Of a DNA stretch of 64,000 nt, positions 43,378-52,678 are shown one piece after another. Source of the stretch: Bacillota bacterium (lineage in GTDB: Bacteria > Bacillota > Clostridia > Acetivibrionales > DTU013); NCBI GenBank assembly GCA_023435305.1, contig JAEYRV010000040.1, positions 1 to 64,000 on the forward strand, given 5' to 3'. Numbering within the stretch: the first letter of the stretch is position 1; every line of letters starts with the position of its first letter. The position numbers were made by a program, and so were the translations under genes. Below the pieces are notes generated by a model. That model had not been told where the DNA came from and searched no databases. It saw only the letters and a program-made list of their open reading frames with translations.

Positions 43378-44160
43378 TCAGGCTTCATTTAAGAATACCC
43401 AGGGGCAAAGTGCTTTTTCAGCCACATCGATCACCTTGAAAATAACTGCCCCCATAATGCTCAGCGTAAGTATACCGGCAAACATCTGGACATAGTCAGC
43501 CATTATCCAGCAGTTCATTATGAAGTAGCCTATACCGAACCGTGTAGCAAAATTCTCACTGAAAAATAATGCGGCAATGCTTATTCCAATGCTGACTCTC
43601 AACGCCGAGATGATTTTAGGTAAAACCGAGGGAAATACCAGATGGATATATGTTTGTTTTCTGCTCAGCCCCAGGGACTTAACTGAAAATGCAAGCTCAG
43701 TTGGTATTTCCTTAACTCCGTCCCTTGTTGCCAGCATTATCTGAAAGAAAATTATCGTGGTTATGAGTATTATTTTAGTAATGTCACCAAGCCCGAATAA
43801 TATCATGAATACGGGCAGGAAAGCTATCTTGGGAAGCGGGTACAAAATGTAGGCAATCGGTGAAATGATAAAATCCGCTGCCTTATTCATACCTGTCAGC
43901 AAACCCAGAGTCACACCAAGTATCATTGATATTGATACTGCTGCAAGGATCCTCATAAAGCTATATAGTACATGCCGCAGCATATCTCCCTGAATGAGGC
44001 GGATAAACTCAACAGCTGTCGCATATGGGCTTGGTATGATGTTCGAATTGACTGTCAAATGAAGTATATACCATAGCAGTAGAATAACTACAGAACCATA
44101 TATTGTTCTGCTATAAGCAAAGTTCTTCAGTACATTAACTATTGCATTCCGTCTTTTCAT
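43378..44160 (-). CDS. ABC importer permease (SsuC/TauC-type)
   Basis: 260 residues, six helices. The EAA motif region SVKSLGLSRKQTYIHLVFPSVLPKIISALRVSI is shown in two halves (SLGLSRKQTYIHLVFP and VLPKIISALR), the coupling loop to the ATPase. It overlaps the ATPase gene by four bases (ATGA), the ATPase overlaps the binding-protein gene likewise, so all three are one operon for uptake of an organic anion, sulfonate or vitamin precursor. Confidence 0.9.
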   Translation of the reverse strand: MKRRNAIVNVLKNFAYSRTIYGSVVILLLWYILHLTVNSNIIPSPYATAVEFIRLIQGDMLRHVLYSFMRILAAVSISMILGVTLGLLTGMNKAADFIISPIAYILYPLPKIAFLPVFMILFGLGDITKIILITTIIFFQIMLATRDGVKEIPTELAFSVKSLGLSRKQTYIHLVFPSVLPKIISALRVSIGISIAALFFSENFATRFGIGYFIMNCWIMADYVQMFAGILTLSIMGAVIFKVIDVAEKALCPWVFLNEA

Positions 44161-44891
44161 TCTGCGTCCCCTCCATCCAGTAGCTTCCGTACTTCCAGAC
44201 AGAGCCGATAGTACTCCTCTTTTGATCTGAGGTTTTCATCTCCAAAAAGCGGATTGTCAATAATATGCTTTATACAAGCCTTCTCCATTACAACTATTTT
44301 GCGTCCAAGGAATACAGCCTCTTCAATACTGTGCGTCACAACGACCATAGTCATAGGTCTCTTAGTATAAAGCCTGAGTATAAGATCCTGCAGATGCTCT
44401 CTTGTGATCGTATCAAGTGATGATGATGCTTCGTCGATCAACAGCAGGTCCGGATCCAGCACAAGTGTGCGTGCTATGGCTGCCCTTTGCTTTTGTCCAC
44501 CACTCAATTGTGCAGGATATTTGTTTCTTTGTTCAAATATTCCGAGTTCTGATAAAATGGATGAGGTTTTTTGATCGATTATATCTTTATCCTGACCTCT
44601 TGCCTTAAGTCCCAAAGCAGCATTCCTGAAAACAGTTTTCCAGGGCAGAAGCCCTCCGTGCTGGAGAATAACACCTGTTTCCCGTCTGATGCCGCGCAGC
44701 ACTTCACCATTAATGAGGACTTGTCCTTCGCATGGCGGTAATAGGCCCGCCAATGTATACAGCAATGTTGTCTTCCCGCACCCTGAGGGCCCTATGACTG
44801 CGCATGTCGAATTGACAGGAATGTTCAGATACACATCCTTTAATGCAGTTTCGCTGCCAAAATTGACCCCAAGCCCGCTGACCTGTATCAT
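44157..44891 (-). CDS. ABC importer ATPase (SsuB/TauB-type)
   Basis: 244 residues. Walker A IGPSGCGKTTLLYTLAG, Q-loop GVILQHGGLLPWKTVFRN, signature LSGGQKQRAAIARTL, Walker B LLLIDEASSSLD, VVTHSIEEAVFLG. The LQHGGLLPWKT form is the nitrate/sulfonate/taurine branch. Overlaps both neighbours by four bases. Confidence 0.92.
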   Translation of the reverse strand: MIQVSGLGVNFGSETALKDVYLNIPVNSTCAVIGPSGCGKTTLLYTLAGLLPPCEGQVLINGEVLRGIRRETGVILQHGGLLPWKTVFRNAALGLKARGQDKDIIDQKTSSILSELGIFEQRNKYPAQLSGGQKQRAAIARTLVLDPDLLLIDEASSSLDTITREHLQDLILRLYTKRPMTMVVVTHSIEEAVFLGRKIVVMEKACIKHIIDNPLFGDENLRSKEEYYRLCLEVRKLLDGGDAE

Positions 44892-45808
44892 TTTCCTGTA
44901 TACTTCCTCTCAATAAGGTCCTCAGGTGTAACCGCTAATTTCTTATTGACTGTAGTCGATGTCCAGTCGATAACTCTTTGGATATAATCCGTATCCGGAA
45001 GAGTTGCTTTTGTGTATTCAGGCAGAACGATCCTGTCCCTTATTTCTGGTTTGACATTCGGAATCTTTTCGATCAATATATCCCTTGCCTGACCGGAATC
45101 ATTCTTAAGCTCCTCTACTGCTTTGTTATAGGCCTGGTGAAACAAACGTATGGCATCATTCTTTTCTTTCAGTGCCTTGCCGGTAAATACTGCTACATCA
45201 GGGCAATAACCCGCTTCAGGCTCATATATCCTTTTAACAAGGCCATTCAGCTCACCTGTGGATGCCACGGGTTCAGGGAACAGCCCCATATTCAGCTCTC
45301 CGCTGCCTATAGCCGCCAGCCTTGCCGGTATTTCATTTATAAAGACCTTCTCTATTTCGTATTTATCCGACAGCCATTCGTCAATGAGGAAGTTTGTCAC
45401 ACTTACCTCCATCATGCCGACCTTGACTTTTTGCTTATCCTCGCTGCCTTCCTTCATAAGCACAGGGAAGACGCCATTTGTCATTGTAGTCGCTTTTATG
45501 TCAAAACCGCTCTCGACATTGGTTGCAACTGCGATGAGATCAGTTATTGCTCCATCGATGGAGTTCGTCTGCAGTGCGCTCTGTCTGTCCTGTGCATTGC
45601 TGAATACCTGCAGTTCTACATTCAACCCAAGTTCACTGAAGTATCCGTTTTTCTCAGCTAATAAAAAGGGTACGGAATCGACAGCAGGCATAAGCCCGAA
45701 TTTGAGCGACATTTTTTCATTCTGTGACTTGCTTGAGGTACTACAGCCCGATAACAGAACTGCTAAAAGTATAATAAATGTTATGATCCTGCCTGGTTTA
45801 TACATGGT
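44888..45808 (-). CDS. NMT1/SsuA-type substrate-binding lipoprotein
   Basis: 306 residues from the ATG at 45808 (AAGGGGAG upstream). Lipoprotein signal FIILLAVLLSGCSTS. Binding-protein core KFGLMPAVDSVPFLLAEKNGYF, ITDLIAVATNVESGF and PDVAVFTGKALKEKND. The ligand cannot be read; the fold covers nitrate, sulfonates, taurine, riboflavin and thiamine precursors. No riboswitch is visible upstream. A longer frame to 45853 lacks a site. Confidence 0.88.
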   Translation of the reverse strand, partial: TMYKPGRIITFIILLAVLLSGCSTSSKSQNEKMSLKFGLMPAVDSVPFLLAEKNGYFSELGLNVELQVFSNAQDRQSALQTNSIDGAITDLIAVATNVESGFDIKATTMTNGVFPVLMKEGSEDKQKVKVGMMEVSVTNFLIDEWLSDKYEIEKVFINEIPARLAAIGSGELNMGLFPEPVASTGELNGLVKRIYEPEAGYCPDVAVFTGKALKEKNDAIRLFHQAYNKAVEELKNDSGQARDILIEKIPNVKPEIRDRIVLPEYTKATLPDTDYIQRVIDWTSTTVNKKLAVTPEDLIERKYTGK

Positions 45809-45877
45809 TCTCCCCTTCTTTTCTGCAATTATCTCCGGTTTTAGGTTATTCATATAGATACAAACTATTCCGCTGTT

Positions 45878-46378
45878 TTACCCTGTCAGCTTTCTATACT
45901 CATCAAGGACACTTGCAAGCAGATGGATAAACTGTCTGATCTCCTCATCCCGGATCAGAAATCGAAATGCATCGGTCACATTCCTTTTGAAGGCTTTATC
46001 AATTTTCAGATCCATCGATTCCATAAGAAGAGGGCACAGATACTTTGCCCTTGGATCCTCGATCACAGTAAGTTTTCCGCTTTCATCAATATAAGGCGCA
46101 TAGGGAAAAATCCTGCAGGCCAGTGGCCTGAGTCTCCGCTGGCAATCACCTTTGCAAACTGCAAAAAGAACATCCGTGTTTTGTATCTTGTCCTTCCGTA
46201 TGCTAAGAAAGCCTTCCTGTCCGTCTAACATTACTTCTTCACCCGGATAGAGACACATGCCCATATCACTGTCACCCGAACAGCATTTACTGTTGCAAAG
46301 AAGGCCGCAGTCAAATTTCAAGGGAGTCGAATCCTTCAGCAGTCTATATGCTTTCTTATATAAAATTTTCCTGTACAC
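45878..46378 (-). CDS. YkgJ-like cysteine-cluster protein
   Basis: 166 residues from a GTG at 46378 with GAGAGGT seven bases upstream. The cluster CGLLCNSKCCSGDSDMGMCL, CKGDCQRRLRPLACRIFPYAP and YLCPLL has at least nine Cys, the pattern of the YkgJ/UPF0153 zinc- or iron-chelating family. Upstream of the ABC importer on the same strand with a 69-base gap, so possibly part of the same unit. Its role is not known. Confidence 0.78.
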   Translation of the reverse strand: MYRKILYKKAYRLLKDSTPLKFDCGLLCNSKCCSGDSDMGMCLYPGEEVMLDGQEGFLSIRKDKIQNTDVLFAVCKGDCQRRLRPLACRIFPYAPYIDESGKLTVIEDPRAKYLCPLLMESMDLKIDKAFKRNVTDAFRFLIRDEEIRQFIHLLASVLDEYRKLTG

Positions 46379-46430
46379 TATAGTACCTCTCAATATCTCT
46401 GCTTATCTGCCCGGATCTTCAAAAGTTCAA

Positions 46431-47225
46431 TTATTGTCTAGCTATAATATCTACATTTGGATTTTTATATCTTTTCCTGTTGACAGTCTTTGTTCCCCAT
46501 TGAATGGCTTCTTTTGGACAAAGCTGGATACATGCCATACACCGTTCACAGTTATGCTTCCATTCAGGTTTTGTGCTAAACTCTATGTTGTTTACCGGAC
46601 ATACTTTCTCACACAATTTACAGTTATTGCAGTTTTCATTTACCCAATACCCTGAATCTGTTGTATTTAGGTTGGCCATTATTTTATCTGTCATTGAAAT
46701 GAAAATATTGTCTATGATCGTATCAAATATTAATCTGCTGACCTCACATTTATAGTTCTGTTTTCTCCTGATTAGTTCACAAATCCTTACAACCCTTTCT
46801 CTTTCCTTTACGAATATCCTGTCTCCGATCTTAACAGGTTTGGTGCTATACTCTAAAACATGGTTTTTGGGCATATGTACCAAGAAGCCTGCGTTAAGAA
46901 TCTTCCCGTTTTTCCGCAGCATATTTTCGAGCTTTCTTAAAACTGTCGCCGGCGCTCCGCCATAAGTTGCAACTGCAAATACATATGTGTTTTTGCTGAT
47001 CACAAGTTTATTAACTACACTTTCGACAACTAATGGAAGCCTTGCATAATATACTGGGAAAACTATCCCCAAAATTTCAGACTTCACCTGAATAGTATCT
47101 TCATTTCTCAACACTGCCAGATTCATCCGGTCAAGTCCCCCTGCGTTGTCGCATATATCCTTCGCGACTTGCAGACTGTTGCCTGTTCCGGAAAAGTATA
47201 GTAAGGTGCTGCGTTCTAATACCAT
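46431..47225 (-). CDS. EFR1-family flavodoxin-ferredoxin protein
   Basis: 264 residues. N-terminal flavodoxin-like half (about 6-150) with LLYFSGTGNSLQVAKDIC (FMN phosphate loop) and VFPVYYARLPLVVE; C-terminal two [4Fe-4S] ferredoxin motifs: CNNCKLCEKVCPVNNIEF and CERCMACIQLCPKEAIQWG. Carries electrons between flavin and iron-sulfur centres; the partner is unknown. ATG with GGGGGA. It follows the MerR regulator gene and lies behind a MerR-style promoter. Confidence 0.9.
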   Translation of the reverse strand: MVLERSTLLYFSGTGNSLQVAKDICDNAGGLDRMNLAVLRNEDTIQVKSEILGIVFPVYYARLPLVVESVVNKLVISKNTYVFAVATYGGAPATVLRKLENMLRKNGKILNAGFLVHMPKNHVLEYSTKPVKIGDRIFVKERERVVRICELIRRKQNYKCEVSRLIFDTIIDNIFISMTDKIMANLNTTDSGYWVNENCNNCKLCEKVCPVNNIEFSTKPEWKHNCERCMACIQLCPKEAIQWGTKTVNRKRYKNPNVDIIARQ

Positions 47226-47256
47226 TGTACCATCCCCCTTATCGGTTACTAATGGT

Positions 47257-47288
47257 ATGATAAACCATGTACTATACTACACTGTCAA
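47257..47288 (-). promoter_or_regulatory. MerR-type promoter of the EFR1 gene
   Basis: Minus-strand TTGACA (47288-47283) and TATCAT (47262-47257) separated by 20 bases (19 if read as TTATCA). Over-long spacers are what MerR activators correct by distorting DNA. The spacer contains TGTAGTATAGTACA, an imperfect dyad. The -35 overlaps the stop codon of merR. Confidence 0.6.
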
Positions 47289-47692
47289 GCATTCTCTTCA
47301 AAAATCCCCTCGGCGGTAAAACACTCTCTCTTTTGTGATATCACGCTGTCCTTTACTCTTTGAAGCAGCTCCCTGGTCTTATCCAGCTCAGATATTCTAT
47401 TCTCGATTTCATCTATCTTGTAATTGACGATTTCTACTATGCGTTTAGCATCTCCACCAATTACGTCACTAAATATGGTCAAAATGAGAATCTTTATTTC
47501 CTTTAAGGTAAACCCAAATTCCTTGGCAATTTGAATAAACCAAATAATATTAACATCCTCCTCGGAATAAATCCTATATCCATTGCTTGTTCTTTTTGGC
47601 TTTGAGAGCAGACCGATTCTTTCGTAATATCTTATGGTCTCTTTATTAATATTTAATTTTTTTACAACATCTCCAATTTTATATGATTCCAT
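47285..47692 (-). CDS. MerR-family transcriptional regulator
   Basis: 135 residues. N-terminal winged helix: YKIGDVVKKLNINKETIRYYERIGLLSKPKR, SNGYRIYSEEDVNIIWFIQ; dimer helix around IVEIVNYKIDEIENRISELDKTRELLQRV; single Cys in the C-terminal tail (KRECFTAEG), not the paired Cys of mercury or redox sensors. It presumably activates the EFR1 gene downstream (on its own strand) through the promoter at 47257-47288. Confidence 0.9.
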   Translation of the reverse strand: MESYKIGDVVKKLNINKETIRYYERIGLLSKPKRTSNGYRIYSEEDVNIIWFIQIAKEFGFTLKEIKILILTIFSDVIGGDAKRIVEIVNYKIDEIENRISELDKTRELLQRVKDSVISQKRECFTAEGIFEENA

Positions 47693-47703
47693 ATACTATT
47701 CCA

Positions 47704-48183
47704 TCACTTATGATAAGTCTCGCCATGATTGATTTTGAATGCACGGAATATCTGTTCCAGTAATATCAAACGGGTCAACTGGTGCGGAAATGTCATGTCA
47801 GACAGGGATAACCTCAGATCAGCTTTATTGACCAGCTCGGCATCGACGCCCAGTGATCCCCCGATAACAAAGGTAATGTTGGATCTGCCGCTCGTCAGGC
47901 AGTTTTGGAGGGCTGCTGCAAAATCTTCAGAACTCTTTTTCGCTCCTTTTACATCAAGAACTATGAGAAAGGCCCCATCCTTTACTTTGCCCAGCATCCT
48001 GGCAGCTTCCTTCTTTTTGATTTGTTCCTCTTGGGCTGGGCTCAATGACTCAGGCGCCTGTTCATCCTCCACTTCAATTAGCTGAAGGTCACAAAACCGG
48101 GAAAGGCGCTTTGCGTACTCCGCAATTCCCTCTTTTAGATAGCGTTCCTTTAGTTTTCCGACTGCAATAATCGTTACTTTCAT
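47704..48183 (-). CDS. rlmH: 23S rRNA (pseudouridine1915-N3)-methyltransferase
   Basis: 159 residues, the full RlmH length. SPOUT fold: VTIIAVGKLKERYLKEGIAEY at the start, FVIGGSLG, SLSDMTFPHQLTRLILLEQI, and the conserved C-terminus GETYHK. Methylates pseudouridine 1915 in helix 69 of 23S rRNA. ATG with GGAAGGT. As in Bacillus and Staphylococcus, it closes the walRK operon, here after yycJ. Confidence 0.97.
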   Translation of the reverse strand: MKVTIIAVGKLKERYLKEGIAEYAKRLSRFCDLQLIEVEDEQAPESLSPAQEEQIKKKEAARMLGKVKDGAFLIVLDVKGAKKSSEDFAAALQNCLTSGRSNITFVIGGSLGVDAELVNKADLRLSLSDMTFPHQLTRLILLEQIFRAFKINHGETYHK

Positions 48184-48223
48184 AATTACCTTCCACTACT
48201 GAAAAACAATTCGTCCGGCATCG

Positions 48224-49012
48224 TTATATTTCTATAACCTTACCGACCCGGTCACGCAGAGCAACTTCAAGTGTATAGTCGGTACCGGCCTTTAGCTTTT
48301 TCTCGCACAGTGCATTACATACAGTCTGGTAGGCAAGCTCAGGGAAATTATTCTCCTTACTGAGGTGCCCAAGCAGAAACTGCTTTGTCCCGTTTTCCGC
48401 CATATAGGCAATGACTTCGCCCGCTGCATCATTCGAAAGGTGTCCATGCTCTCCTGCAATACGCTTTTTCAGCGGCCAGGGATACGGTCCCACCTTCAGC
48501 ATCTCAAGGTCATGATTCGACTCCAGCAGTAATAGATCGCTGTCCATAAAGTTATTTAGAAGCTCCATGCTGATATGTCCTATATCCGTAGCTATCGTCA
48601 CCTTTTTGCCGGATGTTGAGAAGCTGTAGCCCACTGGTTCATTGGCATCATGGGGTATCGGGAACGGAGTGACTGTAATATCGCCGATATCAAACGGTGC
48701 ATATGACGAAAACACCTTTTTATTACATTCATGGACGTGCCCTATCATGTGCTCCATTCCTCTCCATGTGCCCTCACTGGCATATACAGGCAGGTTGAAC
48801 TTGCGTGAGAGAATACCGGCGCCTCTGATATGATCGCTGTGCTCGTGTGAAACTAAAACAGCGCTGATATCCGAAGGCTTCTCGCCTATGGAACACAACG
48901 CTTCAATGATCTTCTTTGCACTCAGACCCGCCTCAACAAGAAGTTTCGTTTCGCCTGAAGCCACAAATATTGAATTACCGCTGCTGCCGCTATATAGACT
49001 GCAAAATTTCAT
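48224..49012 (-). CDS. walJ: MBL-fold metallohydrolase YycJ/WalJ
   Basis: 262 residues. Metallo-beta-lactamase fold with VSHEHSDHIRGAGIL (metal-binding HxHxDH), PIPHDANEPVGYSF, ATDIGHIS and AGEHGHLSNDAAGEV. In Bacillus the WalJ protein is linked to coordination of cell division and DNA replication; the substrate is unknown. Located between murA and rlmH in the walRK operon. Confidence 0.92.
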   Translation of the reverse strand: MKFCSLYSGSSGNSIFVASGETKLLVEAGLSAKKIIEALCSIGEKPSDISAVLVSHEHSDHIRGAGILSRKFNLPVYASEGTWRGMEHMIGHVHECNKKVFSSYAPFDIGDITVTPFPIPHDANEPVGYSFSTSGKKVTIATDIGHISMELLNNFMDSDLLLLESNHDLEMLKVGPYPWPLKKRIAGEHGHLSNDAAGEVIAYMAENGTKQFLLGHLSKENNFPELAYQTVCNALCEKKLKAGTDYTLEVALRDRVGKVIEI

Positions 49013-49065
49013 TTTGTATCTCCGTTATTCTGATTTCCCAGGCAATTACTATATACAAAGCAGGC

Positions 49066-50325
49066 TCAATCCTCAATACGGGTTATGTCTGCGCCAAGAT
49101 TCTGCAGCTTGCCGACAAAATCCTCATAGCCCCTGTCAATATACTTGGTATTATGTACGACTGTCGTTCCATCTGCTGAAAGGCCGGCGATAACGACCGC
49201 AGCACCTGCTCTCAGGTCTATCGCATTGACCTCCGACCCGTTCAGCGCGGCAGGCCCGTCTATTACAGCAAGGCTTCCATCGACACGTATTTTAGCGCCC
49301 ATCCTTTTAAGTTCGTCTACATACTGGAAACGGGTCGGCCAAATGCTTTCTGTAACAGTACTGCTGCCATTTGCCAGGCAAAGCAGTACTGTGGTCATCG
49401 GATGCATGTCAGTGGGAAAACCGGGATAAGGCAGAGTCTTAATATTGGCCTTCTGTATCTCATTCTCTCCCGTTACTCTTATCCAGTCCTCTCCTTCGAT
49501 CACATTGACATTCATCTCCTGAAGCTTGGCGGATAATGACTCCATATGCTTGGGTATCACATTTTTCACCGTCACATCTCCGCCCGTCGCCGCTGCCGCT
49601 ATCATATATGTTCCTGCCTCGACCATGTCGGGTATTATCGAGTGTACCTTCCCGCCCTTCAAATGGCTGACTCCCTTTATCTTGATGACATCGGTCCCTG
49701 CACCCTTTATATTTGCTCCGGCAGCATTGAGAAAATTGGCCGTATCAACTATGTGAGGCTCCTTTGCCGCATTTTCGATAATGGTGATGCCTTCTGCTTT
49801 GACAGCAGCAAGCATAAGGTTAATGGTAGCTCCTACACTGACTACATCAAGGTATATCTGGCTCCCCACTAATTTCTCGGCAGAAAGCTTGATCATTCCA
49901 TGTTCAACAACCACATTGGCCCCCATAGCCTCAAAACCCTTTATATGCTGATCCATCGGTCTGTAACCGAAATCACAGCCGCCAGGCAGCGCGACCTCGG
50001 CTTTGCCGAAACGGCCAAGCAGTGCGCCAAGCAGATAATAGGAGGCCCTCATGCTTTTTATCATATCATAGGGTGCTATGTAAGAATTAACATCACTGGA
50101 ATCTATCTGAACAGTATTTCTATCATCAAATGTGACCTTTGCTCCCAGCTGTGTGAGAGTATCCACTAAAACCCTTGTATCCCTTATATCCGGAAGATTT
50201 TCTATCCTGCACTTCCCATCGATCAGCAGTGCTGCAGGCAATACTGCCACCGCCGCATTTTTGGCTCCACTTATATAAACATCACCTTGCAGTGCCTTAC
50301 GTCCATGAATAACGATCTTTCCCAA
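49066..50325 (-). CDS. murA: UDP-N-acetylglucosamine 1-carboxyvinyltransferase
   Basis: 419 residues from a TTG at 50325 (AGGTG six bases upstream); a longer frame to 50382 exceeds the family's length. Features: YISGAKNAAVAVLPAALL, GGCDFGYRPMDQHIKGFEAMGA in two segments (the loop near the active-site Lys/Cys region; the position of the usual Cys is occupied by Asp or Cys within GGCDFGYR), GTDVIKIKG, PDMVEAGTYM, PGFPTDMHPM. First committed step of peptidoglycan synthesis; fosfomycin sensitivity depends on that Cys. Joined to the Wal cluster. Confidence 0.94.
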   Translation of the reverse strand: MGKIVIHGRKALQGDVYISGAKNAAVAVLPAALLIDGKCRIENLPDIRDTRVLVDTLTQLGAKVTFDDRNTVQIDSSDVNSYIAPYDMIKSMRASYYLLGALLGRFGKAEVALPGGCDFGYRPMDQHIKGFEAMGANVVVEHGMIKLSAEKLVGSQIYLDVVSVGATINLMLAAVKAEGITIIENAAKEPHIVDTANFLNAAGANIKGAGTDVIKIKGVSHLKGGKVHSIIPDMVEAGTYMIAAAATGGDVTVKNVIPKHMESLSAKLQEMNVNVIEGEDWIRVTGENEIQKANIKTLPYPGFPTDMHPMTTVLLCLANGSSTVTESIWPTRFQYVDELKRMGAKIRVDGSLAVIDGPAALNGSEVNAIDLRAGAAVVIAGLSADGTTVVHNTKYIDRGYEDFVGKLQNLGADITRIED

Positions 50326-50416
50326 TCTGTGCACCTGCCTTCTTATCCTTTGTGTATAGGAATAACTACATTCGATCGGCATCCTATTTCATTATACCAC
50401 CGATTTTTCTTTAATA

Positions 50417-51244
50417 CTAGAATGATATATCATGGGGGGTGATATATAAAGGCTCTTTTTCACCCTTAACCATGATTCTCCACACAGGCAGGGGCTCTAT
50501 TGATATGGATGTATCCTCGGATGCTTTTTCCATGAGCTTGTATCCGCTGTCAATACTCGTGATCACAATATCTTTATCCTTTTTAAAATAGGAAAGCAGT
50601 ATCTGATATACCTCCGGCTGTTCAATATTCTCAGCCGAAAAGCCTTTTATTTGATACTTCTGGTATTCAAGCCGTGTAACTCCATTAGCATTAAGTTCGA
50701 TAATAAAGTAATTGTCAAATAACAATTGGCCTTCATATTTCTCCGTGTAATATAACACAAACCCGCCGTCATCTTTCTTTTCAAACCTCTCAAGCATGTA
50801 TTTCCCACCTGTCAGTCCCTTGGCTTCCATAAACTTATAGGCAGCTTCAGATGCTTTGTTTTTATCAGGAATACTTCCTGCAGCCGATACGGCCTTAGCA
50901 CCAGTGTATTCAAACCTTGTCTCACCTGAAAAAGCAACTTCGCCGGAAGAGTTGAAATAGACTGAATCGTCCTTCCCCTCATGATCTTCGCCCAGCAGTC
51001 TGGCCGCGATGCCAGCCCGATCCAGGCCACCCTTGTTATACTCAAGTCTGTGGCTGTTGCCCGCTTTTACAGGTATATCACACTCCAGTGTGATACCTCG
51101 CTGCTCCAATATCGTTACAGCATTCTCCAACGTTTCTTTGCTGACACCCTGAGCATCAGTAAAAACCAGATTATTAACAAGCAGGAATATGTTAAATGCT
51201 GCGAGCAATGCTATTATTACAGTTTTAGCCCTGGAAACATCCAT
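50417..51244 (-). CDS. walI: YycI/WalI-type WalK modulator
   Basis: 275 residues. One N-terminal membrane helix (about 7-27: KTVIIALLAAFNIFLLVN), then an extracytoplasmic PepSY-like beta domain. C-terminal region PLPVWRIMVKGEKEPLYITPH is characteristic. In Bacillus WalH and WalI bind WalK in the membrane and inhibit it. ATG with GAGGGAG; follows yycH directly (four-base gap). Confidence 0.9.
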   Translation of the reverse strand: MDVSRAKTVIIALLAAFNIFLLVNNLVFTDAQGVSKETLENAVTILEQRGITLECDIPVKAGNSHRLEYNKGGLDRAGIAARLLGEDHEGKDDSVYFNSSGEVAFSGETRFEYTGAKAVSAAGSIPDKNKASEAAYKFMEAKGLTGGKYMLERFEKKDDGGFVLYYTEKYEGQLLFDNYFIIELNANGVTRLEYQKYQIKGFSAENIEQPEVYQILLSYFKKDKDIVITSIDSGYKLMEKASEDTSISIEPLPVWRIMVKGEKEPLYITPHDISF

Positions 51245-51247
51245 ATG

Positions 51248-52654
51248 TCAATCTCCCTCTTCAGGCTGCAAATCAAGAAATATGAGGCCTTTATTCTTGG
51301 TTTCTATGATCAGAGCAGGTTCAAGCACTTCGCTCTGTCTATTGTCGATATAAAATCCAGTATCTATCTGTCGAATATTGATATCATCAAATAATATTTT
51401 ATTCTGTCCCATCAATTCAAGGACCCTGTCATTGTACATGCCGGATCGTGCATGTCTGAAGTTCCTGAAGAGCCAGTCACATTCCAGTACCCTTTTGCTG
51501 TCTGCCACTATGCTTATGGCATGCTGCAGTTTATTACCATTACCATCCTTCATATCATAGTCGATCTTGACAAGCATACCCTCGATCTTGTAATCAAATC
51601 CGAATTTATATATACCTCCGGCTTTTTTCTCAACAGATGTCAGTGTAATATTCGCCTGTGAATCATAAAGCTCTTTCTTTCTCGCTATAAACTGGTATGC
51701 ATTCATCAGTGCTTCATGCGCCCTGGATCTGGAATCCTGTTCGGCACTGCCCAGATAACGGTATGTGAGATATCCGTCGGGATAATACCTGTAAATATTA
51801 CTGCCATACGTGAACTGTATAACATTTTCATTATATATGTACTTGTTGTAACGGGCGGCGTCGCTTCCCAGGATAATATAATCAAGTTCATCCCTTATCT
51901 CCGTCATTTCAGGAGGATCGGCCGATATCACCGGATAAGACCAGTACCTTGGAGAAACGGCGGCATACAAAACGTCCGGTTCATCTTCCTTCTTTTGAAT
52001 ATTGCTTCCGGCAAAGGAATAATACCTTCGATTTAACTGATCCACATTCTCGTACAGCCTATTAATAGCGTTAGTCAGATTGACAGCCTTCTCATACCTT
52101 ATCGGGTTTGAAGTGTAAACGGCCCCATCTTCTCCGTATATATAAAATGTCCCTATATCGCCGTTGATAATATCCCTTTTTATCATGATCTTCGTGAATT
52201 CGGGCATATCATTAGCCGGATCGCCTGTACCCAAAAACCAACCAAGGAGCTCCGGCTCCACCGGATACCTGAAATCTATCAAGAATCCTCGTTTTTCAAC
52301 GATCTTATCCCATATTTCAGCAGAAGCGGTCAGCCTGACCTTACCGTCAGCTATTTTTGTAAGTCCTGCCACTGCTTCGTTCCAAAAATCATTATAATAT
52401 TCATTTGTCTCTGTGATCAGCCAATGAGAATTGGAATACTCTCCATCTGAAACGATGATCCTGTCAGGCATGAATAGATCTTCCCTCACAGCTTCATTAC
52501 TGATCTGGATATCATTACTAAAGAGTCTCTCTAAAAAACTAATAGGAGCCCCCTGGTTCTGATAGCTCCAAAGGATTCCTACCTGTAAAAGTCCCGATAC
52601 TAAAAGTATGTATATGAAAATCGTCTTTATTCGCTCTTTTATTTCACGGCTCAT
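51248..52654 (-). CDS. walH: YycH/WalH-type WalK modulator
   Basis: 468 residues. One N-terminal helix (about 10-30: IFIYILLVSGLLQVGILWSY) and a large outer domain. Recognisable stretches: YAAVSPRYWSYPVISADPP, GSNIYRYYPDGYLTYRYLG, EHALISIVADSKR-like region in the C-terminal part. Its distribution and position, immediately upstream of yycI and near walRK, are diagnostic. Partner of WalI in controlling the WalK kinase. Confidence 0.88.
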   Translation of the reverse strand: MSREIKERIKTIFIYILLVSGLLQVGILWSYQNQGAPISFLERLFSNDIQISNEAVREDLFMPDRIIVSDGEYSNSHWLITETNEYYNDFWNEAVAGLTKIADGKVRLTASAEIWDKIVEKRGFLIDFRYPVEPELLGWFLGTGDPANDMPEFTKIMIKRDIINGDIGTFYIYGEDGAVYTSNPIRYEKAVNLTNAINRLYENVDQLNRRYYSFAGSNIQKKEDEPDVLYAAVSPRYWSYPVISADPPEMTEIRDELDYIILGSDAARYNKYIYNENVIQFTYGSNIYRYYPDGYLTYRYLGSAEQDSRSRAHEALMNAYQFIARKKELYDSQANITLTSVEKKAGGIYKFGFDYKIEGMLVKIDYDMKDGNGNKLQHAISIVADSKRVLECDWLFRNFRHARSGMYNDRVLELMGQNKILFDDINIRQIDTGFYIDNRQSEVLEPALIIETKNKGLIFLDLQPEEGD

Positions 52655-52678
52655 TTAAGCCCCCGTATAGCCAGTAGA

